Positions 8,936-16,958 of a stretch of DNA of 64,000 nucleotides are shown here, piece after piece. The notes below the pieces were generated by a model, which saw nothing but the letters and a program-made list of their open reading frames with translations, was not told the origin of the DNA and made no database searches. The stretch is taken from NCBI RefSeq assembly GCF_007830335.1, contig NZ_VLKU01000008.1, positions 62,001 through 126,000 of the forward strand, given 5' to 3'. A program made the position numbers and the translations under genes. Every line of letters starts with the position of its first letter. The first letter of the stretch is position 1. Origin of the DNA: Paracoccus sulfuroxidans (GTDB lineage: Bacteria; Pseudomonadota; Alphaproteobacteria; Rhodobacterales; Rhodobacteraceae).

Positions 8936-9696
8936 CGGAAGAAAAGCCCGGTGAGGATGAAATTCGCGGCCAGAATCGCGACCGAGGCGACCACCACGGC
9001 ATTCGTGGTCGCGCGCCCCACGCCTGCCGCGCCCAGCCCCGCATTCATACCGAACCAGCAGCCCGACAGGGCCACCAGAAAGCCGAAGGCCGCGCCCTTG
9101 ATCAGGCCCGAGATCACGTCCCAGCTTTCCAGATAGGCCCAAGAATTCGCGATATAGGTGGCCGAGTTGAAGCCAAGCGCGTTCACCCCGACCAGCCAGC
9201 CACCCATGATCCCGACCAGATCACCGACGCCCACCAGAATGGGCACAGTCAGCACCGCCGCCCAGAGGCGCGGCGCGACCAGCCATTTCAGCGGATCGGT
9301 CGAGAGCGTGACAAGCGCGTCGATCTGCTCGGTCACGCGCATGGTGCCAAGCTCGGCGGCGATTGCACTGGCGACGCGCGCCGCGACCATCAATCCGCCC
9401 AGAACCGGGCCGAGTTCCCGGACCATGCCGATGGCGACTATGGCGGGGACGACGTCAGAGGCCTGAAAGCGCTCTCCGCCCGAATGGATCTGCAAGGCCA
9501 GTGCCGCGCCAGTGAAAAGCGCGGTCAGCCCGACGACCGGCAAGGACAGCCAGCCGATCTGGATGATCTGACGAAACAAAAGGCCCGCCTGCAGTGGCAG
9601 GATCCCCGCCAGCCCGCGCCCCGCGAAGATCGCGATGCGCCCCGTGCCGCCAGTCGCTGCCAGCGCCAGCCGTCCGGTCAGCCGTACTGGGTTCAC
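8932..9696 (-). CDS. mlaE: ABC transporter permease, MlaE family
   Basis: Inner-membrane permease of the Mla/Ttg2 phospholipid transporter family. The 254 residues have about five to six hydrophobic segments and the family blocks MVRELGPVLGGLMVAARV and ELGTMRVTEQIDALVTLSTDP, which are highly diagnostic. Translation starts at GTG 9696, overlapping the alr TGA as GTGA, so it is translationally coupled to alr. It is followed by mlaF with an ATGA overlap. The alr-mlaE-mlaF linkage ties peptidoglycan-precursor supply and envelope lipid transport in one transcript. Confidence 0.92.
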   Translation of the reverse strand: MNPVRLTGRLALAATGGTGRIAIFAGRGLAGILPLQAGLLFRQIIQIGWLSLPVVGLTALFTGAALALQIHSGGERFQASDVVPAIVAIGMVRELGPVLGGLMVAARVASAIAAELGTMRVTEQIDALVTLSTDPLKWLVAPRLWAAVLTVPILVGVGDLVGIMGGWLVGVNALGFNSATYIANSWAYLESWDVISGLIKGAAFGFLVALSGCWFGMNAGLGAAGVGRATTNAVVVASVAILAANFILTGLFFR

Positions 9697-10712
9697 AGGT
9701 AGGTCCGGGTGTACCGGTGACCCAGCGAGGTCAGGATCTCATATCCGATGGTGCCGCCATGCTCGGCCAGCGCGTCGACGCCCTGACGCGCGTTCAGCAC
9801 CTCAAGCTCGGCCGGGACCATGGGCAGGTCAGTGACATCGACGGTGATCAGATCCATCGAGATGCGTCCGATCACCGGGCAAGGCACATCGCCCGCCCAA
9901 AGCTGCAGATCCGCCTTGCCCATCAGCGCGCGCGCCAGCCCGTCAGCATAGCCCGCCGCGACCGTCGCCACGCGCGAGGGCCGCTTGGCCGTCCAGGTGA
10001 AGCTGTAGCCCACCGACTCGCCGGGCTTGACCTCGCGCGTCTGGATCACGGGCAGCGACAGCGTCACCACCGGCTTGCCGTCGGCAAAGGGCGCGCCGCC
10101 ATACTGGCCGACACCCGGGCGCACCAGGTCGAAATGATAGTCGGGCCCCAGCAGGATGCCCCCCGTCGCCGCAAGCGAGCGTGACACGCCGATCCCGTCC
10201 GTCATCGCGCGGAAGGCGGCCAGCTGCTGGGCATTCGCCGGGTGCTGCGGCTCATCGGCGCAAGCCAGATGCGACATCACCAGAAGCGGGCCTGCGGCCA
10301 GCGCCTCGGCGCGGATCGCGTTCCACTCACCGGGCTCGATCCCCAGACGGTTCATGCCGCTGTCAAGCTGGATGCCAAAGGGCGCGCGCGGGCTGAGCGT
10401 GCGATAGCGGAAGAATTGGGCGGGGCTGTTCAGCAGGGGGACAAGGCCGGTCAGGTCCTCGCCCTCCATCGCGCCGGACAGCACGAAAATGGTGGCATCC
10501 TCGGGCAGAAGCGGGCGGATGCACCGCCCCTCACTGGCCAAAGCCACGAAGAAATCGCGCGCGCCTGCCTCGTAAAGCGCGGGCGCAACTTTCTCGGCGC
10601 CCAGCCCGTAGGCGTCGGCCTTGACGACCGCCCCGGCCCGCGCCGTGGGCGCCAAAGCCGACAGCGCCTTCCAGTTTGCCTGAATGGCCCCAAGATCAAT
10701 GACAAGTCCCAT
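9693..10712 (-). CDS. alr: Alanine racemase
   Basis: A PLP enzyme making D-alanine for peptidoglycan. Residues 29-38 (VVKADAYGLG) carry the PLP-lysine Lys31. The catalytic tyrosine region (VGYSFTWTAKRPSRVATVAAGYADG) and the RISMDLITVDVTDLP block are present. The 339-residue length is slightly short but complete. I prefer the ATG at 10712, with GAGGAAAG upstream, over a TTG six codons earlier. It heads the alr-mlaE-mlaF operon. Confidence 0.95.
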   Translation of the reverse strand: MGLVIDLGAIQANWKALSALAPTARAGAVVKADAYGLGAEKVAPALYEAGARDFFVALASEGRCIRPLLPEDATIFVLSGAMEGEDLTGLVPLLNSPAQFFRYRTLSPRAPFGIQLDSGMNRLGIEPGEWNAIRAEALAAGPLLVMSHLACADEPQHPANAQQLAAFRAMTDGIGVSRSLAATGGILLGPDYHFDLVRPGVGQYGGAPFADGKPVVTLSLPVIQTREVKPGESVGYSFTWTAKRPSRVATVAAGYADGLARALMGKADLQLWAGDVPCPVIGRISMDLITVDVTDLPMVPAELEVLNARQGVDALAEHGGTIGYEILTSLGHRYTRTYL

Positions 10713-10811
10713 ATAGCCAGCTTTCCTCAAGGCGCCTGCAGGTTGGTCCCGTCATCAGATCATCGGGGTCGAATGTCAATCTTGGCCGCCCTGCCCCGGC
10801 CAACCGAAGGT

Positions 10812-11519
10812 TCAGTTCTCCGCGATCAGGAAGCGACGCAGCGCGGCCGCATCAAGGACCGCGATATGACCATAGCCCACGCGGATCCATCCCGATTGCT
10901 CGAACCTCTTCAGTACCGTGTTGATCGTATGGCGCGAGGCATTGGCCATCTCGGCCAGATCAAGCTGGGTCACGGCGCATTCGACGGGAGTGGCCACGCG
11001 GCTGTCGTCATGATGTCCGGTCACCCGCAAAAGCACGGCGGCAATACGCTTGTCGGCGCGCCGGATCAGCAGATCCGAAATGGCATGCGTCGCCAGCTCA
11101 GAGTTATGGGCAACCAGATCCATCAGAAAGGCCATCAGATTGCCCGGGCCCTGCATCAGCCGCTCAAGCGCGGGCAAGGGAATATAGAGGGTCGTCGAAT
11201 GCTCCATGGCGCGGAAGGTCAGCATGCGCCGCCGCTGACGCACGATCGGCCCTTCACCGAACCAGTCTCCGCTGCGGAAGATATGGCCCATGACGATGCC
11301 CTCGGTCAGGTTCTGGCCATGAACGCCGAAGCTGCCCGTCAGGACGCCGTGGACGCCGCCAAGCGGGTCGCCGATGTGATGGGTGAACTCTCCGGTCTGG
11401 TAGGAGCGGGTCTGCCCCGCATCCAACAACAGGCGCTGCGAGTCGGCCGACAAGACGTCAAGCCTGCCGCCTGAAATCAAAATCAATCGCTTGCGCGCGC
11501 TTTCTGCATCGCCATCCAA
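10812..11519 (-). CDS. Crp/Fnr family transcriptional regulator
   Basis: A 235-residue regulator with a cyclic-nucleotide-binding-like beta barrel (about 20-130; GVLTGSFGVHG, SGDWFGEGPI) and a Crp-type winged helix (about 150-225; TQLDLAEMANASRHTINTVLKRFEQSGWI). It has only one cysteine, so it lacks the FNR iron-sulfur ligands, and the arginine needed for classic cAMP binding is not evident; the effector is unknown. The start is probably TTG at 11519; no in-frame ATG is near. A 9-bp inverted repeat at 11548-11570 lies just upstream and could be an autoregulatory operator. Confidence 0.85.
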   Translation of the reverse strand: MDGDAESARKRLILISGGRLDVLSADSQRLLLDAGQTRSYQTGEFTHHIGDPLGGVHGVLTGSFGVHGQNLTEGIVMGHIFRSGDWFGEGPIVRQRRRMLTFRAMEHSTTLYIPLPALERLMQGPGNLMAFLMDLVAHNSELATHAISDLLIRRADKRIAAVLLRVTGHHDDSRVATPVECAVTQLDLAEMANASRHTINTVLKRFEQSGWIRVGYGHIAVLDAAALRRFLIAEN

Positions 11520-11547
11520 TAGACTTGTCCGTATCTTGTGTAGGAAA

Positions 11548-11570
11548 AATTTCTACCAAAAGTAGAAATT
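11548..11570. promoter_or_regulatory. Inverted repeat upstream of the Crp/Fnr gene (candidate operator)
   Basis: A perfect 9-bp inverted repeat, AATTTCTAC then a 5-nt spacer then GTAGAAATT, lies in the AT-rich gap between the divergent regulator gene and the small gene at 11682. It differs from the FNR box TTGAT-N4-ATCAA. It could bind the adjacent regulator or form a short hairpin in either leader. Confidence 0.4.
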
Positions 11571-11681
11571 CCGACAATGACTCGCCCCGGCTGAGATAAA
11601 CCGTACGGGCTCCATTCCAGTCAAGATGAATCGCCAGCCACGGCCACAGGCGATTGCCATTCAAGAGAAGCGAACCCCTGT

Positions 11682-11936
11682 ATGCCTTACACCCAAAACC
11701 CGGACATGGTTGCCATGACCATCGGACGAATCGTCCTCGACCGTCTGAACCAGGGCAAGACCGCCTCGATCGAGGATATCCTGTCCGATCTGCAGAACAT
11801 CGTCTCATTGGGACAGAAGGGCCGCATCTCGGAGCAGATGGCGAAAGGCGCGCTGGCCGTCATGGGCCGCCCCGACAATCTGAGCACGCTGCCCAGCATG
11901 CCACGGCTGACGGCCAATAAACTGGCAGCGCGGTAA
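11682..11936 (+). CDS. Small conserved-looking protein of unknown function (84 aa)
   Basis: I do not recognise this family. The protein is soluble and mostly helical in appearance, with a hydrophobic-patterned segment MTIGRIVLDRLNQGKTASIEDILSDLQNIV (residues about 12-41) suggesting a helical bundle or oligomer, and no signal peptide or cysteine. GAGAAG lies about 14 bases before the ATG. It is monocistronic, divergent from the Crp/Fnr regulator, and shares with it an upstream inverted repeat. Third-position GC is high, as in neighbouring genes, supporting a real gene. Confidence 0.6.
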   Translation: MPYTQNPDMVAMTIGRIVLDRLNQGKTASIEDILSDLQNIVSLGQKGRISEQMAKGALAVMGRPDNLSTLPSMPRLTANKLAAR

Positions 11937-12026
11937 CCTTTCGGCCACCGCGCTGCTGGAAAATCTGACGATTTTCGGTTCGGACGTCAGGGGCATCCCG
12001 ATGGGATGCACCCGTCCGTATCAAGC

Positions 12027-12233
12027 TCAGGCGAGCTGCAGGTTCGTCGCCGACGAACGGCCGTCACGACCTTTTTCCAGGTCGTAGGTCACGGCCTGAC
12101 CGTCGTTCAGGCGGTTGATGCCTGCACGCTCGACTGCCGAGATGTGGACGAAAACGTCCTGACCACCGGCCTCAGGGGCGATGAAGCCGAAGCCTTTTTC
12201 GGAATTGAACCATTTCACGGTGCCATTGGCCAT
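12027..12233 (-). CDS. cspA: Cold-shock domain protein (CspA family)
   Basis: A 68-residue single-domain RNA/DNA-binding protein. RNP1 (KGFGFI, residues 13-18) and RNP2 (VFVHIS, residues 27-32) are intact, and it begins MANGTVKWFNSEKG. The ATG at 12233 has AGGAG nine bases upstream; the longer in-frame reading to 12392 is the leader and is not coding. The AT-richer leader upstream is consistent with the long 5' untranslated regions through which csp mRNAs are regulated. Which csp paralogue this is cannot be told. Confidence 0.95.
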   Translation of the reverse strand: MANGTVKWFNSEKGFGFIAPEAGGQDVFVHISAVERAGINRLNDGQAVTYDLEKGRDGRSSATNLQLA

Positions 12234-12400
12234 CGTGTATTCTCCTATCATATACCGTCCGCAACATGCGACGGCTCGGCTGGCCAGTTCTAAACGCAGA
12301 CTGAAGCCACATGATGGAAACAGATAGCAGATGGAATCAACGAAGCGATAGATGTTTAGCACGCAGACCGCCGATCGGCAAGAATCCCGCATTTTCGGCA
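12234..12400 (-). promoter_or_regulatory. Probable cspA leader and promoter region
   Basis: About 170 nt without a gene precede the csp start, AT-richer than its surroundings and with AGGAGAATA near the start codon. Long structured leaders are usual for csp genes; I did not identify the transcription start. The gap to the divergent small gene at 12527 totals 293 nt. Confidence 0.4.
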
Positions 12401-12526
12401 GGATATCGACCTATTTGCCACAGGTTGCGGTGCCGAATTGCCCCTGCCCCAGATTTCGCGGTCGCGTCACATTCGCCGCCTAGACCTGAGCCGCGAAACA
12501 TCGCGCGAAACATTCGGAGGCAGGTC

Positions 12527-12715
12527 ATGAACGGATGGTGGGTGGCGTCGGTCCGGATCAACCGGATCTTGTGTGGCAACCGATCGGAGCCTTTGTGCTC
12601 GCGCGTCTATCGGCAGCGGCCCTCGGCCTGCCGAACGGCCTTCATGCGGGCGATGGATCTGTTGTTTCACGAATGCCGCCATTGCGAGTCGATCCATCTG
12701 CGCTGGACCGCGTAG
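12527..12715 (+). CDS. Small cysteine-containing protein of unknown function (62 aa)
   Basis: Starts at the ATG at 12527 with GGAGG nine to ten bases upstream. The product is basic and ends in LLFHECRHCESIHLRWTA, with a CxxC pair (ECRHCE) and two further histidines nearby that might bind a metal; two more cysteines lie upstream. Codons are strongly GC-ended, as in real genes here. No family recognised; divergent from cspA. Confidence 0.45.
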   Translation: MNGWWVASVRINRILCGNRSEPLCSRVYRQRPSACRTAFMRAMDLLFHECRHCESIHLRWTA

Positions 12716-13031
12716 AATGAGATCGAGGACGGTGATGCCGGGCTGGCCTGCGCCCCGGGTCGCTGAGCTTGCTCAAGCGCGCGAATCACCCCGCGCTAGC
12801 GCTCTTCGATTGAAAGGTCAATTTGTCTCTAGGGTTGAATTTTTTTCGCATCGTTACATCATCTCCACAGCTGCTGATCACAATTCCCGCGAAAAAACAT
12901 CACGATCGGTCGCCCAGCCGGAAGTAAATATCTATCGTTTTGGTCGTTATTTTAGAGGCGATTTTCTTAGTAAATCCGGCTATAGTGAAGACGTTCGCAC
13001 ATCCTTGTGCCCCCGAAATGGAGGAGTGAAG
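12716..13031. other. Intergenic region without recognised gene
   Basis: Of these 316 nt, the left part is GC-rich with small imperfect hairpins. The right part (about 12830-13000) is clearly AT-rich and probably contains the promoter of the small gene pair beginning at 13032. I could not assign a -35/-10 pair with confidence and see no open frame with a ribosome site. Confidence 0.5.
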
Positions 13032-13235
13032 ATGACCAGCAAATCCATGAAAGTCGACGTCAAGGAAACGGCCCAGCTTGAACGCACCAGCCTGAAACAG
13101 GCGGTGTCATGGCTGGCAAGCGATCCTGCGCATGATGCGAATTGCACGCCTCGCCCGCATGAGCGCGAGGTGCCCCATATCGTGGCCTCAAGCCGCTACT
13201 TCCAGCTCGCGTACGGAGGTTTGGGTCATGTCTAG
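13032..13235 (+). CDS. Small protein of unknown function (67 aa)
   Basis: ATG at 13032 preceded by GGAGTGAAG. The product begins MTSKSMKVDVKETAQLERT, is hydrophilic, and has no signal peptide or recognised domain. Its stop overlaps the start of the next small gene by 8 nt, indicating a two-gene unit with a terminator hairpin after the second gene. Function unknown. Confidence 0.5.
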   Translation: MTSKSMKVDVKETAQLERTSLKQAVSWLASDPAHDANCTPRPHEREVPHIVASSRYFQLAYGGLGHV

Positions 13236-13398
13236 TGAGACCACAACCGAAATCGAGGTGCAGCGCCACGCTGCGGCCCATCCCCGACCAGCGCATTATC
13301 GCCGCACACGATCCACTCAGTGGCGCAGCGAGTCCGAGGATGAACTGGACGATAACCTGCGCGACAATCCCAACGTCCGCCGCTGCTATTATCGCTAG
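13228..13398 (+). CDS. Small charged protein of unknown function (56 aa)
   Basis: ATG at 13228 with GGAGG upstream, overlapping the previous gene by 8 nt. The product mixes a basic half (HYRRTRSTQWRSE) and an acidic patch (SEDELDDNLRD), ending RRCYYR. It looks like a small soluble, possibly nucleic-acid- or protein-binding polypeptide. No family recognised. Confidence 0.5.
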   Translation: MSSETTTEIEVQRHAAAHPRPAHYRRTRSTQWRSESEDELDDNLRDNPNVRRCYYR

Positions 13399-13419
13399 CG
13401 TCACCGACGTCCATCCACC

Positions 13420-13458
13420 AGCAAGCGGCGGGCCTGACCTGCCGCTTGCTCATTTTCC
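13420..13458 (+). terminator. Hairpin terminator after the small gene pair
   Basis: A perfect 10-bp stem, AGCAAGCGGC with GCCGCTTGCT, an 11-nt loop, then CATTTTCC, 22 nt after the stop codon. Confidence 0.75.
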
Positions 13459-13567
13459 GCAGGCAGTTGCTAGGATGAGGCAAGGCCTTGGACACCAGGC
13501 GATCGTCGGTCCCACAAGCCTCAGAAAGCGCTTGTCTCTGCTTCCGCCTCCCCATATACCGCTCGGC

Positions 13568-13657
13568 GGAGATGTGGCCGAGTGGTCGAAGGCACACCCC
13601 TGCTAAGGGTGCAGACGGGAAACTGTCTCGAGGGTTCGAATCCCTTCGTCTCCGCCA
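13568..13657 (+). tRNA. tRNA-Ser(GCU)
   Basis: A 90-nt class II tRNA. The acceptor stem GGAGATG pairs with CGTCTCC, the T-loop is GGTTCGAATCC, the variable arm is long, and the anticodon loop contains GCT (decoding AGC/AGU). CCA is encoded at 13655-13657. Confidence 0.97.
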
Positions 13658-13781
13658 CCAATCCATCCACATGCCATTGAACGCAAGCGCTTGGCGGCGA
13701 TCCGTTTGCCTCTTGTGCACTTGGCTACGAACCCTTTTCGTGAACTCCCCGTAGACAGCACTTCGATTAACTTGCCACTCT

Positions 13782-13886
13782 ATGGGAATGAAACCATTTC
13801 TGATTCTTCTCCTGCTGACGCTGGGCCTGTCAGGCTGCAACGCGAACGGTTGCCACGAATGGTACAGCTTCTGCATGATGCAATGA
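13782..13886 (+). CDS. Tiny putative lipoprotein (34 aa)
   Basis: A short frame with a hydrophobic signal (MGMKPFLILLLLTLGLSGC), a lipobox LSGC, and a 15-residue mature part (CNANGCHEWYSFCMMQ) rich in cysteine. This is the pattern of entericidin-like or other tiny lipoproteins. An alternative ATG two codons on (13788) gives the same mature peptide. The ribosome site is weak. It is followed by a hairpin at 13916-13935. Confidence 0.5.
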   Translation: MGMKPFLILLLLTLGLSGCNANGCHEWYSFCMMQ

Positions 13887-13915
13887 TGCCTGCCAACGCC
13901 TAGTCTGCTTCGTTC

Positions 13916-13935
13916 TGCCCGGCTGTTGCCGGGCA
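13916..13935. terminator. Hairpin between the tiny lipoprotein gene and the minus-strand RTX gene
   Basis: TGCCCGGC, loop TGTT and GGGCA-type complement (GCCGGGCA) form a perfect 8-bp stem between two convergent genes; it could end either transcript. Confidence 0.6.
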
Positions 13936-13959
13936 AAGCGAGATGCAGGGAGCAGCCCC

Positions 13960-16512
13960 TCAGGCAAAGGCCAGATCGTCCGCCAGCGCTCCGATGGTGG
14001 TGTTGCGCACCGTCAGCACGTCACCGCCTCCGAAGTCGAAGACCACGTCCTGCCCCTGTTGCGTGGCATGGCTGCGGGCCTGCGCGAAATTAGTAACCCC
14101 GGCAAAGCCCTGCAGGCGGATCGTGTCCAGATTGTCCTGGAAATCGACCACGAGATCGCGGGCAAAGCCCCGCCCGAACACGAAGTGGTCGCCACCGAGA
14201 CCGCCCTGAAGCGTGTCATTGCCAATGCCGCCAATCAGCCAGTCGGCTCCCGCAGCGCCCGACAGCAGGTCATTCCCGCCCATGCCGTAAAGCTGGTTGT
14301 TCGCCACATCGCCATAGACCTTGTCGCCGAAATTCGTGCCCAGAATGCCCTCGACATCCACGAAACGGTCGCCATTGGCCATGAAGGTCGATTGCGCAGG
14401 CATGGTCATATGGATCGTCAACCCGGTGGCTGCGGCCGTATAGCTGGCAAAGTCTTGCCCCTCGCCACCGTTCAGGATGTCAGCCCCGACACCGCCGGTC
14501 AGCGTGTCATTGCCTGCCCCGCCCTGCAGCTGGTCGTTGCCCAGCCCGCCGTCCAGCTGGTCGTTCCCGGCCTCGCCGATCAGCACGTCCTGACCGGCCC
14601 CGCCCGCAATGACGTCATTGCCTCCCATGCCGTTCAGCCGGTTGTCCGACGTATCGCCATAAAGCCTATCCGCGAAGCGCGTGGCGAGGATCGTCTCGAT
14701 ACCGATGTATTGGTCGCCATTCGCATCGCCTGTCGAGGAATTGGTGTTCCCCAAATTCACCGTCAGCCCGATTGTCGAGGACATATAGGTGACGGCATCG
14801 AAACCTGCGCCGCCATCCAGCGTATCCCATCCCCAGCCGCCATCCAGCGTGTCATTGCCGGCACCGCCGAACAGCTGATCAGCGCCGCGCATACCAAGCA
14901 GGACATTGTTCTGGGAGTTCGCGGTAAGCACGTCGCTGCCGTCCGAGCCAATGAGTCCTTCGATGTCGATGAACTGATCGCCCAAGGCTGTTCCGGTTGA
15001 AAGCGCAGGGTTCGACATGTTCACCGTGACAGCCGCGCCATCCAAGCCGCCATAGCTCGCAAAGTCAAAGCCTGCCCCGCCGTTCAGAACGTCGCCCCCG
15101 CCCCAGCCGGTCAGCGTATCATTGCCGTCGCCGCCGTTCAGCGTATCGCGATAATTCGAACTGCTGAGAAGATCATTCCCCTGCCCGCCACGCATGTCGA
15201 TGCCGAGGCCCGAGGTTGCTCCGGCATTTCCAAAGCCAGCCGAGATCCTGTCATTGCCCGCTCCACCGTCGATCAGGGCCGCGCTGGACCGGCTGGAAGC
15301 GGCGACATGGACTTCGATGATGTCATCTCCGGCGTCACCGTAGACTTGCACCCAATCCCGCGAATCGGAGACAGCGATGAAGTCGTTGCCCTCCCCCCCG
15401 GAAACGGAAACGCTCGAACGACCCAAAGCCGAATCGATCGTGTCATTGCCCGTGCCCCCCAGAATGCGCAGGCCGGTCACGCCAGAGCCTCCGACCCCGT
15501 CGAGTTCCAGATAGTCGTCTCCAGCACCGCCATCGGCGATTTGTCCCGTGGTTGGCATTGACGAGATATCGAGCGTATCGTTCCCCTCGCCCCCATAGGC
15601 GCTCATGCTACTACTTAGCAGAAAAAGGAAATCATCCCCCGATCCCGCGTCGATACGACCAGTGGTTTCAATGGTGCCACGAATGGAATCATTGCCGGCA
15701 CCAGCCTCGATCATCGCATGAGAACGGGACGTTTCGAACCAATCTGCGCCCGCTGTGCCACGAAGGGTCACAGTGCCATTTCTGAACTCAAAGAGCTCGA
15801 TCCCTCTGACGGTATCTCCGCCCGGCATGGCCTGATTGAGGTCAAACAGGCCGCTGAAACCGTCGTAATACAACTTATCCGTGCCTGTGCCGCCGTCGAT
15901 CAGGTTACCGCCTGAAGCACCATTGACGACGATGAAATCATTGCCGGCTTCGCCGTAGAGGCGATTGCCCGAGCCCTCAGCTTCCAATCGGTCGCTGCCT
16001 GCGCCGCCATAGAGGTGATCATTGCCGTAACTGCCTTGCAGCCTGTCATCGCCGCCGAACCCATAAAGGCTGTCCGACCCGTTCCCGTGGCTGGTCAGCC
16101 TGTTCGCAGCGGCGTTTCCACCCAGCCAGACATTGAGGTTGTCGATGTCAGCGATCAGGTTTTCAATCCCGGTGATCTTGTCCATGCCCCAGCCTGTGTT
16201 CTGGGCATCGGTGATCCGCAGGTCCACAACGGTTCGGCTTGGACGTCCCAGACTGTCCGCGAAGCGCAGGGTGTCGTTGCCAGCGCCACCGTCGTAGACG
16301 TCATTCCCGCCATCAGCATCAATGTGGTCGTCACCCGCGCCAGCCCAGATGGTCGAACGTCCCGTATCCAGAAACCCGCCGGGCGCGTCATTGAACGAGT
16401 CGTTTCCGCCCTGACCGTACATGACATCATCGCCCCCCATGCCGCTGATGTAGTCATCCTCGGGCGTTCCCTGCAGGGTGTCGTTTCCGGACGTTCCGTC
16501 GATTATCGCCAT
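13960..16512 (-). CDS. RTX-type calcium-binding repeat protein (850 aa)
   Basis: Almost entirely built of glycine/aspartate nonapeptides (GGxGxDxLx; for example GGAGNDTLDGG), which bind calcium and fold as beta rolls outside the cell. Three longer units with a GDxxxxIEGIxGTxFxDxLxGD pattern lie between residues about 490 and 760. The C-terminal 80 residues (HFVFGRGFARDLVVDF...) resemble the type I secretion signal region of serralysin-like RTX proteins. There is no N-terminal signal peptide. The start at 16512 has GAGGAG upstream. There is no catalytic domain, suggesting an adhesin, matrix or surface-layer role. It is divergent from a second RTX gene; no type I secretion genes are in the window. 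Confidence 0.9.
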   Translation of the reverse strand: MAIIDGTSGNDTLQGTPEDDYISGMGGDDVMYGQGGNDSFNDAPGGFLDTGRSTIWAGAGDDHIDADGGNDVYDGGAGNDTLRFADSLGRPSRTVVDLRITDAQNTGWGMDKITGIENLIADIDNLNVWLGGNAAANRLTSHGNGSDSLYGFGGDDRLQGSYGNDHLYGGAGSDRLEAEGSGNRLYGEAGNDFIVVNGASGGNLIDGGTGTDKLYYDGFSGLFDLNQAMPGGDTVRGIELFEFRNGTVTLRGTAGADWFETSRSHAMIEAGAGNDSIRGTIETTGRIDAGSGDDFLFLLSSSMSAYGGEGNDTLDISSMPTTGQIADGGAGDDYLELDGVGGSGVTGLRILGGTGNDTIDSALGRSSVSVSGGEGNDFIAVSDSRDWVQVYGDAGDDIIEVHVAASSRSSAALIDGGAGNDRISAGFGNAGATSGLGIDMRGGQGNDLLSSSNYRDTLNGGDGNDTLTGWGGGDVLNGGAGFDFASYGGLDGAAVTVNMSNPALSTGTALGDQFIDIEGLIGSDGSDVLTANSQNNVLLGMRGADQLFGGAGNDTLDGGWGWDTLDGGAGFDAVTYMSSTIGLTVNLGNTNSSTGDANGDQYIGIETILATRFADRLYGDTSDNRLNGMGGNDVIAGGAGQDVLIGEAGNDQLDGGLGNDQLQGGAGNDTLTGGVGADILNGGEGQDFASYTAAATGLTIHMTMPAQSTFMANGDRFVDVEGILGTNFGDKVYGDVANNQLYGMGGNDLLSGAAGADWLIGGIGNDTLQGGLGGDHFVFGRGFARDLVVDFQDNLDTIRLQGFAGVTNFAQARSHATQQGQDVVFDFGGGDVLTVRNTTIGALADDLAFA

Positions 16513-16958
16513 CTGGCCGCTCCTCGCTCTGGACATATGAGGGGTAACGTCAATGCCCGGAATTTGAAAGCATCACAGAGACGTGAATTCACGTTTCGCG
16601 CGACGTCACCGGTAAAATTCACGCGGTTTGACTTGTCTGCGTTTACGCAGATCGCACCGCGAGAAGATGCCCTGCCGATATGATGGCGATGCTGAAGCGG
16701 CACCTGTGTTGCGGATACCGCATCGGAAGTTGCGGTATTGGCTGGACTAAGTGAACCGCGTCGTTTCGCGTCCCGGCAAGGATGTGACGGGGGTTCCGGG
16801 CACTGCGACGCAGCCCCTGGCCGTCAGTCCACCCGCCCCGACTTCAGCCCCGCAGATCGCCCATTTCACGGCCCATTCACGCCCCAAGGCGCAGGATGAC
16901 CGCGGCGGAAAAGTGGCCCGCCGTGTGAACGATCAAGCATCAACCTCGGGAGGAGGAA
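16513..16958. promoter_or_regulatory. Divergent promoter region between two RTX genes
   Basis: These 446 nt separate two divergently transcribed RTX genes and contain no convincing gene. They hold a perfect 14-bp palindrome at 16581-16594, a nearby half-site TTCACG at about 16617, and two direct repeats starting TTGCGG at about 16709 and 16730. Promoters were not assigned. Confidence 0.5.
16581..16594. promoter_or_regulatory. 14-bp palindrome (candidate operator) between RTX genes
   Basis: ACGTGAATTCACGT is a perfect palindrome 69 nt before the minus-strand RTX start. A further ATTCACG half-site follows about 22 nt away. It may bind a dimeric regulator controlling one or both RTX genes; no known regulator is matched. 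Confidence 0.4.

Noticed and set aside
11520-11681. FNR-type boxes near the Crp/Fnr gene
   Set aside because: No TTGAT-N4-ATCAA match; only the distinct AATTTCTAC inverted repeat is seen.
11458-11808. 116-codon frame overlapping the Crp/Fnr gene start
   Set aside because: No ribosome site, low-quality composition, overlaps both the regulator and the divergent small gene.
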